A DNA stretch of 64,000 bases, taken from NCBI RefSeq assembly GCF_013364155.1, contig NZ_CP054916.1:558001-622000 (forward strand), given 5' to 3'. Under the pieces are notes generated by a model. The model worked only from the letters and a program-made list of their open reading frames with translations. It did no database searches and was not told the origin of the DNA. The translations under genes and the position numbers were made by a program. Numbering within the stretch: the stretch's first letter is position 1; each line of letters opens with the position of its first letter. Below are positions 35,290-44,288 of the stretch, in pieces. The DNA is from Streptomyces sp. NA02950. Lineage in GTDB: Bacteria; Actinomycetota; Actinomycetes; Streptomycetales; Streptomycetaceae.

Positions 35290-36246
35290 GCCACTCGTCC
35301 CGGCGAGCAGGTCCAGGCCGAGCGGGGTGCAGGAGTGCAGACGGCCTTGCCGTCGCGTTCGGTGATGATCAGCCGGGCCGCCCGCAGCGCCTTGGCGTGC
35401 TCGGAAGCCGAGGACTTGGCGGTGGACAGCTCGGCCCAGGTCGGTCGTGGTGCGCTGCCGGGTGAGCAGTGCGAGGGCGGCGCCCCGGGTGGACCCCAGC
35501 AGGGCGGCGAGCGGCTCGGCACTCGGCCCCTCGCCGAGCAGCGGCAGCGGGCTGAGCTCCGGGTAGACCAGGACGCTGGGCAGGCCGGGCCGCGGGGCCG
35601 GCATGGGCCAGCCGCTCCACACGGTGGTCGGCAGCAGCACCAGGCCCCGCCCGTCGAGTTCGAACACCGCGTCCTCTGGCCAGTCGAACGCCAGCGTCGT
35701 ACCGCGCCATCCGGGCCCCGGGGCCAGCCCGGCCAGGGCGGCCCGGATGCCCTCCTCGGCCAGCAGCCAGGTGCGTTCGGCGTCGAAGGCGGACCGGATG
35801 GTGCCCCATGCCTCCCCGAGCACGCGGTCGTACGCGGTGCGCGGGGAGCCGACCAGCAGCCGCCAGGCGTGGCGATCCTGATCGGCCAGGGCGCGAAGCC
35901 AGGGGGTCACCGGCCGAGCAGACCCGGTCGAGCCCCGAACGCACGTAACCGCCCGGCGTGGACAGGACTGCATCGAGTCCGTCGTCCAGCCCCCGGCTGA
36001 GCGGAACCATGAGCAGCGGCCCCCGGCCCGAGGGCGGCACCAGATCGAGCAGCGGCCGCGCCCCCGCGGCAGGGTCCGCCGCAGCGACCGCTGCCATCTG
36101 CCGAAGACGGGCGGTAGCCGGAGGCGCTGCATCGCGGCCAGGGTCACCCCCAGCTCCATCAGCGGCGCCGGCTCGCGGGCGAACGTCACCCGCAGCAGGT
36201 CAGTGGATTGCGAGGCATCCCACGGCCAACCGTCGTTCGGTCCCAT
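35290..36246 (-). pseudogene. Frameshifted ArsR/DUF5937-type regulator
   Basis: The protein sense moves through three frames. The ATG at 36246 starts LLRVTFAREPAPLMELGVTLAAMQRL. Near 36100 the sense moves to a second frame (LLDLVPPSGRGPLLMVPLSRGLDDGLDAVLSTPGGYV), near 35930 back to the first (LRALADQDRHAWRLL ... DGRGLVLLPTTVWSG), and near 35470 to a third (TASEHAKALRAARLI-type winged helix, seen as SSASEHAKALRAARLIITERDGKAV). This is the layout of actinobacterial DUF5937 regulators with an ArsR-like C-terminus. Either the gene is dead or the sequence has several single-base errors. Confidence 0.7.
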
Positions 36247-36259
36247 CACGGGCGATGCG

Positions 36260-37405
36260 TCAACCTACCCGGGTCGGCCGGGGCCGGTTCCCCGGTCCGG
36301 CGCTGTACAACTCCCGGGTGGCCGTGGTGAATCGGGCCAGGGCGTCCGGCAGCGGGGCGATGCCGATGCCGGGCGCGGTCGGCACGGGCAGGTGGCCGTC
36401 CCGCAGGACGAACGGCTCGGTGATGTCCTCGGCGAAGTACCGGCTGGAGGCCGAGGTGTCGCCGGGAAGGGTGCATCCGGGCAGCGCGGCGAGCGCCAGG
36501 TTGGGGGCCCGGCCGATGCCGGTCTCCAGCATGCCGCCGCACCACACCGGGACGCCGTGGGCGGCGGCGAGGTCGTGGATGCGGCGTGCTTCGAGGTAGC
36601 CGCCGACCCGGGCCGGCTTGACGTTGATGACCCGGCAGGCGTCCATCGCGATCGCTGCCGCGGCGTCACGCGCGGTATGGATGGACTCGTCCAGGCAGAC
36701 CGGGGTGGTCAGGCGCTGCTGCAGCAGGGCGTGGGCGTGGAGGTTGTTCTCCTCCAGGGGCTCTTCGATGAGCAGCAGGTCGAACGCGTCGAGTTTCCGC
36801 AGGTGTTCGGCGTCGGCGAGAGTGTACGCGGTGTTGGCGTCGACCTGTAGCGGCAGCGTGTCACCGAACCGGGTGCGCACCGCGCGCACCGGCTCCAGAT
36901 CCCAGCCCGGCTCGATCTTCAGCTTGATGCGGGTGTAGCCCTCGGCCAGGTACTTCTCCACGTCATCGAGAAGTTCGGGGAGGGAGTTCTTGATGCCGAC
37001 GGAGACCCCGGCGGGCACCCGCTCGTGGACCGAGCCGAGGAAGGCCGCGAGTGGCATGTCATGGGCCCGCAGCTCGGCGTCGAGCAGGGCGGTCTCCAGG
37101 GCCGCTTTGGCGAGCTCGTGCCCCTTGACCGCGGCCATGGCGGGCGCGAGGGCCGCTGTCGTCGGTTCACGGAGCGCGGTGACGCGCGGCAGCAGGAAGT
37201 CGCGGATCACGATCTCGGCACCGGCGACGAACTCCGAGCAGTACAGCGGCTCCGGGTCGGCGGCGAACTCGGACCAGCCCTCGGCCTCGTCCGTGACGAT
37301 GTGCAGGAGAAAGGTGTCCTTGCTGGTCATCGTCCCGAAGGAGGTACGGAAGGGGGTGACCAGCGGAAGGGAGACATGGAGCAGTTCGACCCGTTCGATC
37401 CTCAT
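36260..37405 (-). CDS. N-acylamino acid racemase / o-succinylbenzoate synthase-like enolase
   Basis: The 381-aa protein is an enolase-superfamily member of the OSBS/NSAR group. It has Lys161 and Lys163 in RIKLKIEP, metal ligands Asp189, Glu214 and Asp239, and the opposite base Lys263 (NVKPARVGG). These positions coincide with those of the Amycolatopsis N-acylamino acid racemase. It interconverts D- and L-N-succinylamino acids or makes o-succinylbenzoate for menaquinone. The menaquinone role is unlikely here because streptomycetes mostly use the futalosine route. Its start overlaps the stop of a GNAT gene, and a DapE-like deacylase and a permease lie nearby, which supports an amino-acid racemising role. 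Confidence 0.88.
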   Translation of the reverse strand: MRIERVELLHVSLPLVTPFRTSFGTMTSKDTFLLHIVTDEAEGWSEFAADPEPLYCSEFVAGAEIVIRDFLLPRVTALREPTTAALAPAMAAVKGHELAKAALETALLDAELRAHDMPLAAFLGSVHERVPAGVSVGIKNSLPELLDDVEKYLAEGYTRIKLKIEPGWDLEPVRAVRTRFGDTLPLQVDANTAYTLADAEHLRKLDAFDLLLIEEPLEENNLHAHALLQQRLTTPVCLDESIHTARDAAAAIAMDACRVINVKPARVGGYLEARRIHDLAAAHGVPVWCGGMLETGIGRAPNLALAALPGCTLPGDTSASSRYFAEDITEPFVLRDGHLPVPTAPGIGIAPLPDALARFTTATRELYSAGPGNRPRPTRVG

Positions 37406-38349
37406 GTGCGCGGGTCCTCCGAAGTGGCCTCGAGGGCAGGGGTGTCCGGGGTGGGGGACGTGTCCACGGTGTGCGGGGTGTGCGGGGTGTGCGGGGTGAG
37501 AAGGTACCAGCCGTCGCGTGACATCGCGGTCGCCCGGAAACCCTCTCCGTACGCGTCGGTGAAGACCTCCCGTACGGCGTGCCGCCAGCGCAGCGCCAGG
37601 GCCGGGTCGGCGGCGCGCAGCGCGACGATGTCCTCGGGCACCCGGCACCACAAGCGCCGGTCGTCCCGGAGGGCGAGCGGGCCGCCGTCCGGGGCGTGCC
37701 GGAAGACGGTGGCGTCCGCGCGGCCCTCGGCGGGGTCGGCAGCCCGCGCCGTCCCCGTGACGAGGTCCCAGTCGGCGGTGAGCCGGTCGCTCTCGTCGCC
37801 GTCGTTCACACCGTCGCTCATCGGTCCGTAGAGGTCGACCAGGTATTCGGCTCCGACGGCGCCCAGCTTGACCAGGTTGAACCGGGCGTTACGGCTGACC
37901 AGCGGGTCGAAGGTCCAGCGCATGGTGTGCGCCCCGCGCTCCAGCGCCCACGCCCGCTGGGCCTGCTTGACCGCGTAGCCGACGCCCCGGTCCGAGGCGG
38001 TGGCCGCCGCCACGAACGAGTACACGGCACGCTCGGCGGGCGGCCCGAAGACGGCGACCGACGCCCCGACCGGCCGCTCACTCCGCTGGTCGGCGGCGTA
38101 CGCGGCATGCACCGCGCCTCCCGCGTGGACGAGGCTGTGCAGCACCTCCGTCGGGTAGGGCGGGGTGGCGCGCGGAAGCTGCCACACATCGGCGAGGAAG
38201 TCGGCCACCGCCCGTATACCGGCCACGTCGTCCACGGTGCGGACGGTGACTCCGGCGGTGCGGGCGGCGGCGGAGGCAACCGCCTCGGCTTCGGCCGCGG
38301 GCGCCTCGTCCGGCGTGCGCCCCAGGTCGGAGATCGTCACAGATGTCAT
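37402..38349 (-). CDS. GNAT-family N-acyltransferase, partner of the racemase
   Basis: The 315-aa protein has an N-terminal GNAT-like fold (VYSFVAAATASDRGVGYAVKQAQRAWALERG, with the acyl-CoA phosphate-binding RGVGYAVK segment) and a C-terminal part that matches the 'predicted GNAT superfamily' acetyltransferases found beside NSAR genes. The tail contains TPHTPHTPHT from a 9-bp tandem repeat. The stop overlaps the racemase start. By analogy with the Geobacillus system, it probably succinylates D-amino acids so that the racemase can act on them. It is divergent from a PucR-type regulator. Confidence 0.78.
   Translation of the reverse strand: MTSVTISDLGRTPDEAPAAEAEAVASAAARTAGVTVRTVDDVAGIRAVADFLADVWQLPRATPPYPTEVLHSLVHAGGAVHAAYAADQRSERPVGASVAVFGPPAERAVYSFVAAATASDRGVGYAVKQAQRAWALERGAHTMRWTFDPLVSRNARFNLVKLGAVGAEYLVDLYGPMSDGVNDGDESDRLTADWDLVTGTARAADPAEGRADATVFRHAPDGGPLALRDDRRLWCRVPEDIVALRAADPALALRWRHAVREVFTDAYGEGFRATAMSRDGWYLLTPHTPHTPHTVDTSPTPDTPALEATSEDPRT
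37472..37498 (-). repeat. 9-bp tandem repeat
   Basis: Three direct copies of GTGTGCGGG on the plus strand, encoding the repeated Pro-His-Thr tail of the GNAT protein on the minus strand. Confidence 0.7.
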
Positions 38350-38383
38350 GTCCTTGAGTGTCCAGGGCCGTGACCTCATCCCT

Positions 38384-38401
38384 CTTGTCCATGAGTACAA
38401 G
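38384..38401. promoter_or_regulatory. Inverted repeat between GNAT and PucR genes
   Basis: CTTGT-N8-ACAAG in the 109-bp divergent gap. A possible PucR-type regulator site; the short arms make it tentative. Confidence 0.35.
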
Positions 38402-38458
38402 CGAGACCTAGAGTCCTGTTGCGATCAGCCAATCCGTGCGGACAGAAAGGGGCACGCC

Positions 38459-40054
38459 ATGGACGCCCGCACCCTCGGCGAGCTCCTCGACACTCTGGGT
38501 GAGTCCACGCTGCGGCTGCTCACCGCCCCGGCCGGTCTCGCCGCCCCCGTCACCGAGGTCCTGCTGTACGACGCCGAGGCCCCGCTTCCGGCTCGCGCGC
38601 CGGGCGCCCTGCTGCTGGCGGTCGGTGTGCGGGCGGGTGCCGCCGGACCGCTGGTGCGCGAGGCGGCGGGCGCCGGTCTGGCCGGACTCGTCGTACGCGG
38701 CAAGGACGAGCCTCCCACCGAGACACTCGCGGAGGCGGAGGAGCACGGGCTGCCCCTGCTCGCCGTCGACGAGGACGCCGCCTGGCACCACGTCCACCTG
38801 CTGCTGGCCCAGGCGATCGGGGCCCGGCCCTCTCCCACGGCCGGCGGTGCCGCGCTCGGCGACCTCTTCTCGCTCGTCAACGCCGTGGCCACGGCCGTGG
38901 GCGGCGCCACCGTCATCGAAGACCCGCGCCAGCGCATCCTCGCCTACTCCACCGTCCCCGGGCAGGCCGTCGACGAGCCCCGGAGACAGGGCATCCTCGG
39001 CCGTCAGGTGCCGGGCAGCCCCGGGAACACCGAGCAGTACCGCGTGCTGTTCGCCTCGCAGGGCCCCGTGCGCCTCGCCGCCCTCGGCGGTGACGAACTG
39101 CCGCGGCTGGCCATCGCCGTCCGGGCGGGCGGGGAGACCCTCGGCTCGCTGTGGACCGTGGACGACGGGACCCTCGCCCCCGACGCCGAGCAGGCCCTCG
39201 CCCAGGGCGCCTCCACGGCGGCCCTGCTCCTGCTGCGGGCGCGAGCGGCCGAGGAGCTGTCCCGGCATCTGACGGGTGATCTGCTGCGCCGGCTGCTGGA
39301 CGGCACCGCCGAGCCCGCCACCGCCGCCGACCGCCTCGGCCTGGCCCCCGGCAGCCCGGTGCGGGTGGCCGCGTTCGCGCTCGACGGTGCGGCCTCCGCG
39401 CCGGACGGCGAACAGGCCGCGCTGCGGCTGCTGGATCTCGTACGGCTGCAGTGCGAGGCGCGGTACGGGCGGCACGCGTGCGTCCTCGTCGACGGGGTGG
39501 TGTACGCGCTGCTGCCGGTGGCCGGCGAGCCGGGCGGGCGCGGTGGCGAGCGGCAGCGACGCCTCGCCGAGGACATCGTGCGGCGCGCCGGGAAGGCGCT
39601 GCGGGTGCCGGTGCGGGCCGGGATCGGCGATGTGGTGACGGGCCTCGCGGAGATACGCGGCTCACGGGACGACGCCGACCTGGTGCTGCGGGTCCTCGGG
39701 CCGGGCGAGTCGGTCGCGACGGTGGCCGAGGTCCGCCCCCGCGCCGTCCTGCTCCGGCTCGCCGAGGTCATCGGCGCCCGGCGGGAGTTGACGGCGGGGG
39801 GCTGGCGGGACGTCCTGGCGTACGACGCCGAACACGGCACGGACTACGCCAGGACTTTGGTGTGCTGGCTGGACGCCGGATGCGACATGGCCCGGGCGGC
39901 GAAACTGCTCGCCGTGCACCCCAACACTTGCCGCTACCGCCTCAGGCAGGCGCAGGCGCACGTCGGTATCGACATCGACGATCCGGATGAGCGCCTGGTG
40001 TTGTGGCTCCAGCTGCGGACGCTCGCCGGGCTGCGGGGTGACGAGTCGCCGTAG
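38459..40054 (+). CDS. PucR-family transcriptional regulator
   Basis: The 531-aa protein has the PucR layout: an N-terminal PucR-type domain (about 1-120, TLGELLDTLGESTLRLL), a GAF-like middle (LVNAVATAVGGATVIEDPRQRILAYST), a degenerate GGDEF-like domain, and a C-terminal PucR_HTH region (AAKLLAVHPNTCRYRLRQAQ, about 485-505). Family members activate amino-acid or purine catabolism genes in response to the substrate. It is divergent from GNAT-NSAR and converges on the deacylase with 5 bp between stops, so it is the likely switch for the whole set. Confidence 0.88.
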   Translation: MDARTLGELLDTLGESTLRLLTAPAGLAAPVTEVLLYDAEAPLPARAPGALLLAVGVRAGAAGPLVREAAGAGLAGLVVRGKDEPPTETLAEAEEHGLPLLAVDEDAAWHHVHLLLAQAIGARPSPTAGGAALGDLFSLVNAVATAVGGATVIEDPRQRILAYSTVPGQAVDEPRRQGILGRQVPGSPGNTEQYRVLFASQGPVRLAALGGDELPRLAIAVRAGGETLGSLWTVDDGTLAPDAEQALAQGASTAALLLLRARAAEELSRHLTGDLLRRLLDGTAEPATAADRLGLAPGSPVRVAAFALDGAASAPDGEQAALRLLDLVRLQCEARYGRHACVLVDGVVYALLPVAGEPGGRGGERQRRLAEDIVRRAGKALRVPVRAGIGDVVTGLAEIRGSRDDADLVLRVLGPGESVATVAEVRPRAVLLRLAEVIGARRELTAGGWRDVLAYDAEHGTDYARTLVCWLDAGCDMARAAKLLAVHPNTCRYRLRQAQAHVGIDIDDPDERLVLWLQLRTLAGLRGDESP

Positions 40055-40059
40055 GGATC

Positions 40060-41127
40060 TCAGCCGCCGAGCCAGTCCGTGAGCCGCCGCTCGCACTCGC
40101 GCAGCTGCGCGATGGGGACGTACTCCCCCGCGGTGTGCGCGAGGGTCGGGTCGCCGGGGCCGTAGTTGAGCGCGGGCGTGCCGAGCGAGGCGAAGCGGGC
40201 GACGTCGGTCCAGCCCAGTTTGGGCCGGGGTGCCACGCCCAGGACCTCGACCAGCGAGGCCACGGCGGGCCGGCCGAGGCCCGGAGCGGCGCCCGGTGTG
40301 ACCTCGGTGATCTCGACCTCGTACACGGGCTCGGGGAAGAGATCGCGGAGGTACGCCTCGGCCTGCTCGGGCGAACGACTGGGCGCGAACCGCAGATTGA
40401 CCGTGATCACGCACAGGTCGGGGACGACGTTGTCGGCGACGCCCGAGCGCACGGCGACGGCGCTGAGCCCTTCGCGGTATTCCAGGCCGTCGATGACGAC
40501 GCGCTCGGCGGTGTGGTCCTCCAACCGCTGGAGGACGACGGCGGCACGGTGGGCGGCGTTGACGCCCATCCAGGAGCGGGCGGTGTGCGCGCGCTCGCCG
40601 CGAACGGTGATGTCGGCCATCAGCACACCCTGGCAGCCCGCCTCGACACCGGCGTCGGAGGGCTCCATGAGGATCGCCAGATCGGCCTGGAGCAGGTCGG
40701 GGCGTTCGGCGGCGATCCGGGCGAGTCCGTTGCGGTCGCCGGAGACCTCCTCGCATTCGTAGAAGACGTAGGTGACGTCGCGCACGGGGGCGGTGAGCGT
40801 CGCCGCGAGACGGAGGGCGACCGCGACGCCGCCCTTCATGTCGCAGGCTCCGAGGCCGTGGAGGAGGTCCCCGTCGAGACGGGAGGGGAGGTTCCCGGCG
40901 GCGGGGACGGTGTCGAGGTGCCCGGCGATGATCACACGCTGGTCGCGGCGCGGGCCGGTGCGGGCCACGACGGAGTTGCCGATCCGCTCGACCGTGAGAT
41001 GCGGCAGGGCGCGCAGCGCGGCCTCGACGGCGTCGGCGAGTGCCGCCTCGTCACCGCTTTCGGAGGGGGTGTCGACCAGGGCGCGAGTGAGGGCCACGAC
41101 GTCGGTGGACGGGTCGAGACGAGTCAT
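40060..41127 (-). CDS. M20 deacylase (DapE / N-succinyl-amino acid desuccinylase-like)
   Basis: The 355-aa metallopeptidase has GHLDTVP (first zinc His and catalytic Asp), GACDMKGGVA (bridging Asp), ECEEVSG (catalytic and metal Glu pair), EPSDAGVEAGCQG, the dimer-domain GERAHTARSWMG, and a late His in TLAHTAGEYVP. It resembles actinobacterial DapE throughout. Streptomycetes carry a main DapE for lysine/DAP synthesis. This copy is coupled to an amino-acid permease gene and sits opposite PucR-GNAT-NSAR, so it probably removes the succinyl group after racemisation. The long frame continues in front of the start as a shadow of the permease gene and is not part of it. Confidence 0.85.
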   Translation of the reverse strand: MTRLDPSTDVVALTRALVDTPSESGDEAALADAVEAALRALPHLTVERIGNSVVARTGPRRDQRVIIAGHLDTVPAAGNLPSRLDGDLLHGLGACDMKGGVAVALRLAATLTAPVRDVTYVFYECEEVSGDRNGLARIAAERPDLLQADLAILMEPSDAGVEAGCQGVLMADITVRGERAHTARSWMGVNAAHRAAVVLQRLEDHTAERVVIDGLEYREGLSAVAVRSGVADNVVPDLCVITVNLRFAPSRSPEQAEAYLRDLFPEPVYEVEITEVTPGAAPGLGRPAVASLVEVLGVAPRPKLGWTDVARFASLGTPALNYGPGDPTLAHTAGEYVPIAQLRECERRLTDWLGG

Positions 41128-42620
41128 CGTGCGGTCTCCTCGGTGGCGGCGTCGGGGTCGGCCTGGCCGAGCTGTTGGAGCCTGGAGTGCCTGATGCCGT
41201 ACAGCCCGTAGACGGCCAGCCCCACGGCCATCCAGGCGCCGAACGCGATCCAGGTGTCGGCACCGAGCCCGTACATCACATAGCCGCAGCAGGCCACTCC
41301 CAGCAGCGGTGTCACGGGCGAGAGGGGCACCCGGAAGCTGCGCGGTGCCTCCGGGCTGCGGCGGCGCAGGATCAGGACGGCCACGTTGACCAGGGTGAAG
41401 GCGAAGAGGGTGCCGATGCTGGTGGCGTCGGCGAGCGCGCCCAGCGGCACGAGCGCGGCGAGGACCGTGACGAAGAGGGAGACGATGACGATATTGGCGC
41501 GTGGCACTCCGGTCCGCGGATGGACGGTGGAGAACACCGGTGGGACGAGCCCGTCGCGGGACATCGAGTAGAGGATGCGGGTCTGCCCGTACTGCACGGT
41601 GAGGACGACGCTCGTGGTGGCGACGACCGCGCCGGCGGACAGCAGGATCGGCCACAGCGCACCGCCGCCGACCGAACGGACCAGGACCTCGCTGAGCGTG
41701 GCCTCGGTGCCCTCGAACCGCTGCCATGGCATGGCCCCGACCGCCGCCAGCGCGACCGCGCAGTACAGAGCGGTGACCAGGCCGAGCGAGAGGATGATGG
41801 CGCGTGGCAGGTCGCGCTGTGGGTTCTTGGCCTCCTCGCCCGCCGTCGAGGCGGCGTCGAAGCCGATGTAGGAGAAGAAGAGCGAGGCGGCGCCCGCGCT
41901 CATGCCGGCCGTGCCGAGCGGGAAGAGCGGCTGGAAGTTCCCGGCGCGGAACGCGGTGAAGGCGACCGCGCAGAACAGCGCGAGTGCGGCGATCTTCACC
42001 GCCACCATGATGGTGTTGGCGACCGCGCTCTCCCGGGCGCCGCGCAGCAGCACCACCATGGCGAGGATGACGATCGCGGCGGCGGGGATGTTCAGCACCC
42101 CGCCCGTGCCGGGCGGTGCCGCGAGCGAGTCGGGCAGGGTCCAGTGGACGGTGAGCTGGAGCAGTTCGTTGACGTACTGACCCCAGCCGACCGCGACCGC
42201 GGCCACCGAGACGCCGTACTCGAGGATCAGACACCAGCCGCAGACCCAGGCGACCAGTTCGCCGAGGGTGGCGTAGGTGTAGCTGTACGAGGATCCGGCG
42301 CCCGGGATCATGCCCGCCAGCTCGGCGTACGAGAGGGCGGAAAACAGCGCTGTGACCCCGGCGAGCACGAAGGAGATCACGACCGCCGGACCGGCCTCCG
42401 GCACCGCCTGGCCGAGGACCACGAAGATTCCGGTGCCGAGCGTGGCACCGACGCTGAGCAGCGTGAGCTGGGTAAGCCCCATGGTGCGGCGCAGCGGGCC
42501 GCCGCTCGCGTCGGCGACCAGGCTCGACACGCTGCGTCGCCTGGTCAACCTGTTCTTGCCACCCGCGTCTTCCCCCGGGCTCTGCTGCCCGCCGCGCGGG
42601 TGTGTCCGCACACCGTCCAC
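41124..42620 (-). CDS. APC-superfamily amino acid permease
   Basis: The 498-aa protein has twelve or more helices and the APC motif GATLGTGIFVVLGQAVPEAGPAVVISF in the first helix pair, IPGAGSSYSYTYATLGE, and FSYIGFDAASTAGEEAKNPQRDLPRAI in the middle. It matches the cationic amino acid transporter (CAT/YfnA) branch. The GTG start at 42620 follows GGAGGGAGC. An earlier in-frame ATG at 42710 would overlap the sulfatase remnant. The stop overlaps the DapE-like start. It probably imports the amino acid handled by the neighbouring enzymes. Confidence 0.9.
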   Translation of the reverse strand: MDGVRTHPRGGQQSPGEDAGGKNRLTRRRSVSSLVADASGGPLRRTMGLTQLTLLSVGATLGTGIFVVLGQAVPEAGPAVVISFVLAGVTALFSALSYAELAGMIPGAGSSYSYTYATLGELVAWVCGWCLILEYGVSVAAVAVGWGQYVNELLQLTVHWTLPDSLAAPPGTGGVLNIPAAAIVILAMVVLLRGARESAVANTIMVAVKIAALALFCAVAFTAFRAGNFQPLFPLGTAGMSAGAASLFFSYIGFDAASTAGEEAKNPQRDLPRAIILSLGLVTALYCAVALAAVGAMPWQRFEGTEATLSEVLVRSVGGGALWPILLSAGAVVATTSVVLTVQYGQTRILYSMSRDGLVPPVFSTVHPRTGVPRANIVIVSLFVTVLAALVPLGALADATSIGTLFAFTLVNVAVLILRRRSPEAPRSFRVPLSPVTPLLGVACCGYVMYGLGADTWIAFGAWMAVGLAVYGLYGIRHSRLQQLGQADPDAATEETAR

Positions 42621-42694
42621 GATGCTGCTCCCTCCGCCGCCGCACTGTCCGGCCCCTGATGATGCGGAACGGAGCGCGCGGAGGGGTGTGCGCA

Positions 42695-43762
42695 TCAGCC
42701 AAGAAAGCAAGCTTCACTTTGCACAATCGGCCAAGAATGAGGCGGCCACTCGGAAGCCGATGTTCCCGGTGGAGCTGTCGGGCGTGGGTGGTCGCGGGTG
42801 TGGGAGGAGAGCAGCGACTTCCCGTCCTGCGAGTGGGTCGGGGTGATCCCGGCCGCGTCCAGGATGGTGGGCACAATGTCGATGTTGGCGACGATGCGGT
42901 TGTCGGTGGTCCCGGCGCCCAGGCCGCCGCCCGGCCAGGACAGGTAGAACGGCACCTCGTGGGCCGGGCGGTAGGCACCGACTTCTTGGTCCAGCCGTGG
43001 TCGGCCCAGCTGAAGCCGTTGTCACCGGTGTAGATGACAAGGGTGTTGTCCAGCTGTCCGAGGGCCTGGAGCTTGTCCTTGAACGCCTGCACCGCGTCGT
43101 CGACCGACAGCAGGGTTCGCAGCTGCTCCGCCCGGATCGTCTGGCCGTCGGCCGGCGTCCCGGTCGCGTTCCTGATGTACGCCGGCTTGTCGTCCCGGTT
43201 GTTCTCGGGCACGGAGGGCCGTCCGTTCCAGTCCGGCACGGCCGTGCCCGCGTCCTTGGCCTCGGGCGTGCGCGGGCCGTGCGAGGCGTACGGGGTGACG
43301 TACGCGAACCAGGGGCGGGGATCCGTGACGGCCTTGTCGATGAAGTTCAGGGTCCGGTTCTTGACGACGGTGTGGTGTAGCCGTTGATCGTCTGGACGGT
43401 GCCGTTGACGTTCCACTGGGCGTCGACGTACCCCGGCTGCAGCAGCGCGAACTCCTCGAAGTGCGGTGGGTTGTCCGAGAGAGTCCAGGAGTTGAGGTAC
43501 TTGCCGAACAGGCCGCTGCGGTACCCCGCCTGCTTCAGGTAGCGCTGCACCGTGGTGCTCTGGTCCAGCTGGCAGGAGGCCTTGTTGTTGCGGACCCCGT
43601 GGTTGTGGGCGTAGCGGCCGCTGAAGACCGATGACCGCGACAGCAGGATGTTCGGGCGGGTGGCGGCAGCAGCGGAACCGGCGGCCGCCACCTGGGCTTC
43701 GCGGGAACCCCGGCCGTGGCTGCGGCGGCCGCCGTACCCGCGAGAAAGCCACGCCGGCTCAC
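42695..43762 (-). pseudogene. Sulfatase gene with deletion and frameshifts
   Basis: A twin-arginine-like start (SRRGFLAGTAAAAATAG, GTG at 43762) leads through a frame change to RPNIL, which is joined directly to SRSSVFSGRYAHNHGVRNN. The stretch between these, with the first metal Asp pair and the formylglycine Cys of the CxPSR motif, is missing. Further frame changes near 43390 and 42970 separate TLNFIDKAVTDPRPWFAYVTPYASHGP and LVIYTGDNGFSWADHGW from the C-terminal DIVPTILDAAGI. The enzyme cannot be active. Confidence 0.85.
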
Positions 43763-43816
43763 CTGCGGTCCTCCCCGGTCACGGCGACATAGACGGCGAC
43801 ATAGTGCTTTCCGGCA

Positions 43817-44077
43817 TCAGCCGACACCTGCCCATTCGGGTGTCCAACTGGTGTCCACAGGTTTCACCCGTACGCCAAGCTGCATCCCCGGTTCGGTCGT
43901 CACGAAGTCCTTGCCCGGGAAGTCCGCGAACTTGGTGTACCTGGACTGCGAGGCCACCGGTGACGACTCCGTGCTGGTGGGCGGCCCGTCGCTCTTGGCG
44001 TCATCACCGCCGTCCGAACATCCCGCGACGAGTACAAGAGAGCCCACGGCAAGCGCCGTCAGCATGCGAGTCGACAC
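43817..44077 (-). CDS. Small lipoprotein
   Basis: The 86-aa product has a lipoprotein signal (LTALAVGSLVLVAGC, lipobox VAGC with Cys20), an acidic Asp/Ser/Pro linker and a short domain ending WTPEWAGVG. The start is GTG at 44077 behind GAGAGGG. It may be a shortened gene, since the folded part is only about 45 residues. It faces away from the secreted nuclease gene, with 211 bp between them. The family is not recognised. Confidence 0.6.
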   Translation of the reverse strand: MSTRMLTALAVGSLVLVAGCSDGGDDAKSDGPPTSTESSPVASQSRYTKFADFPGKDFVTTEPGMQLGVRVKPVDTSWTPEWAGVG

Positions 44078-44288
44078 GTGAATCCCTCTCGGACCGGAAA
44101 CGGAGCCGCATCATAGCGAGCGGGACCGAACACGCATGCCCCAGCACAGGGCAGCATGCCCCGCCGATAACGCTGGGCTACGAGGCTTTCACCTGTTGTC
44201 ATGACTCGGTCACGCAGTGGCGACCGGGCGGCCATCCGGACGCCCCACAGTCACAGGCACCATCCCTTCCGCCTACGGGGAGGCTCCT

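Noticed and set aside
36260..37405. Assignment as menaquinone MenC
   Set aside because: No other men genes are present, and coupling with GNAT plus a nearby deacylase and permease favours N-acylamino acid racemase activity. Both activities can coexist in this family, so this is a judgement.
41128..43752. Extension of the DapE-like frame through the permease and sulfatase
   Set aside because: It overlaps the APC gene in a different frame. Only short parts near 43000-43390 are meaningful, and they belong to the sulfatase pseudogene.
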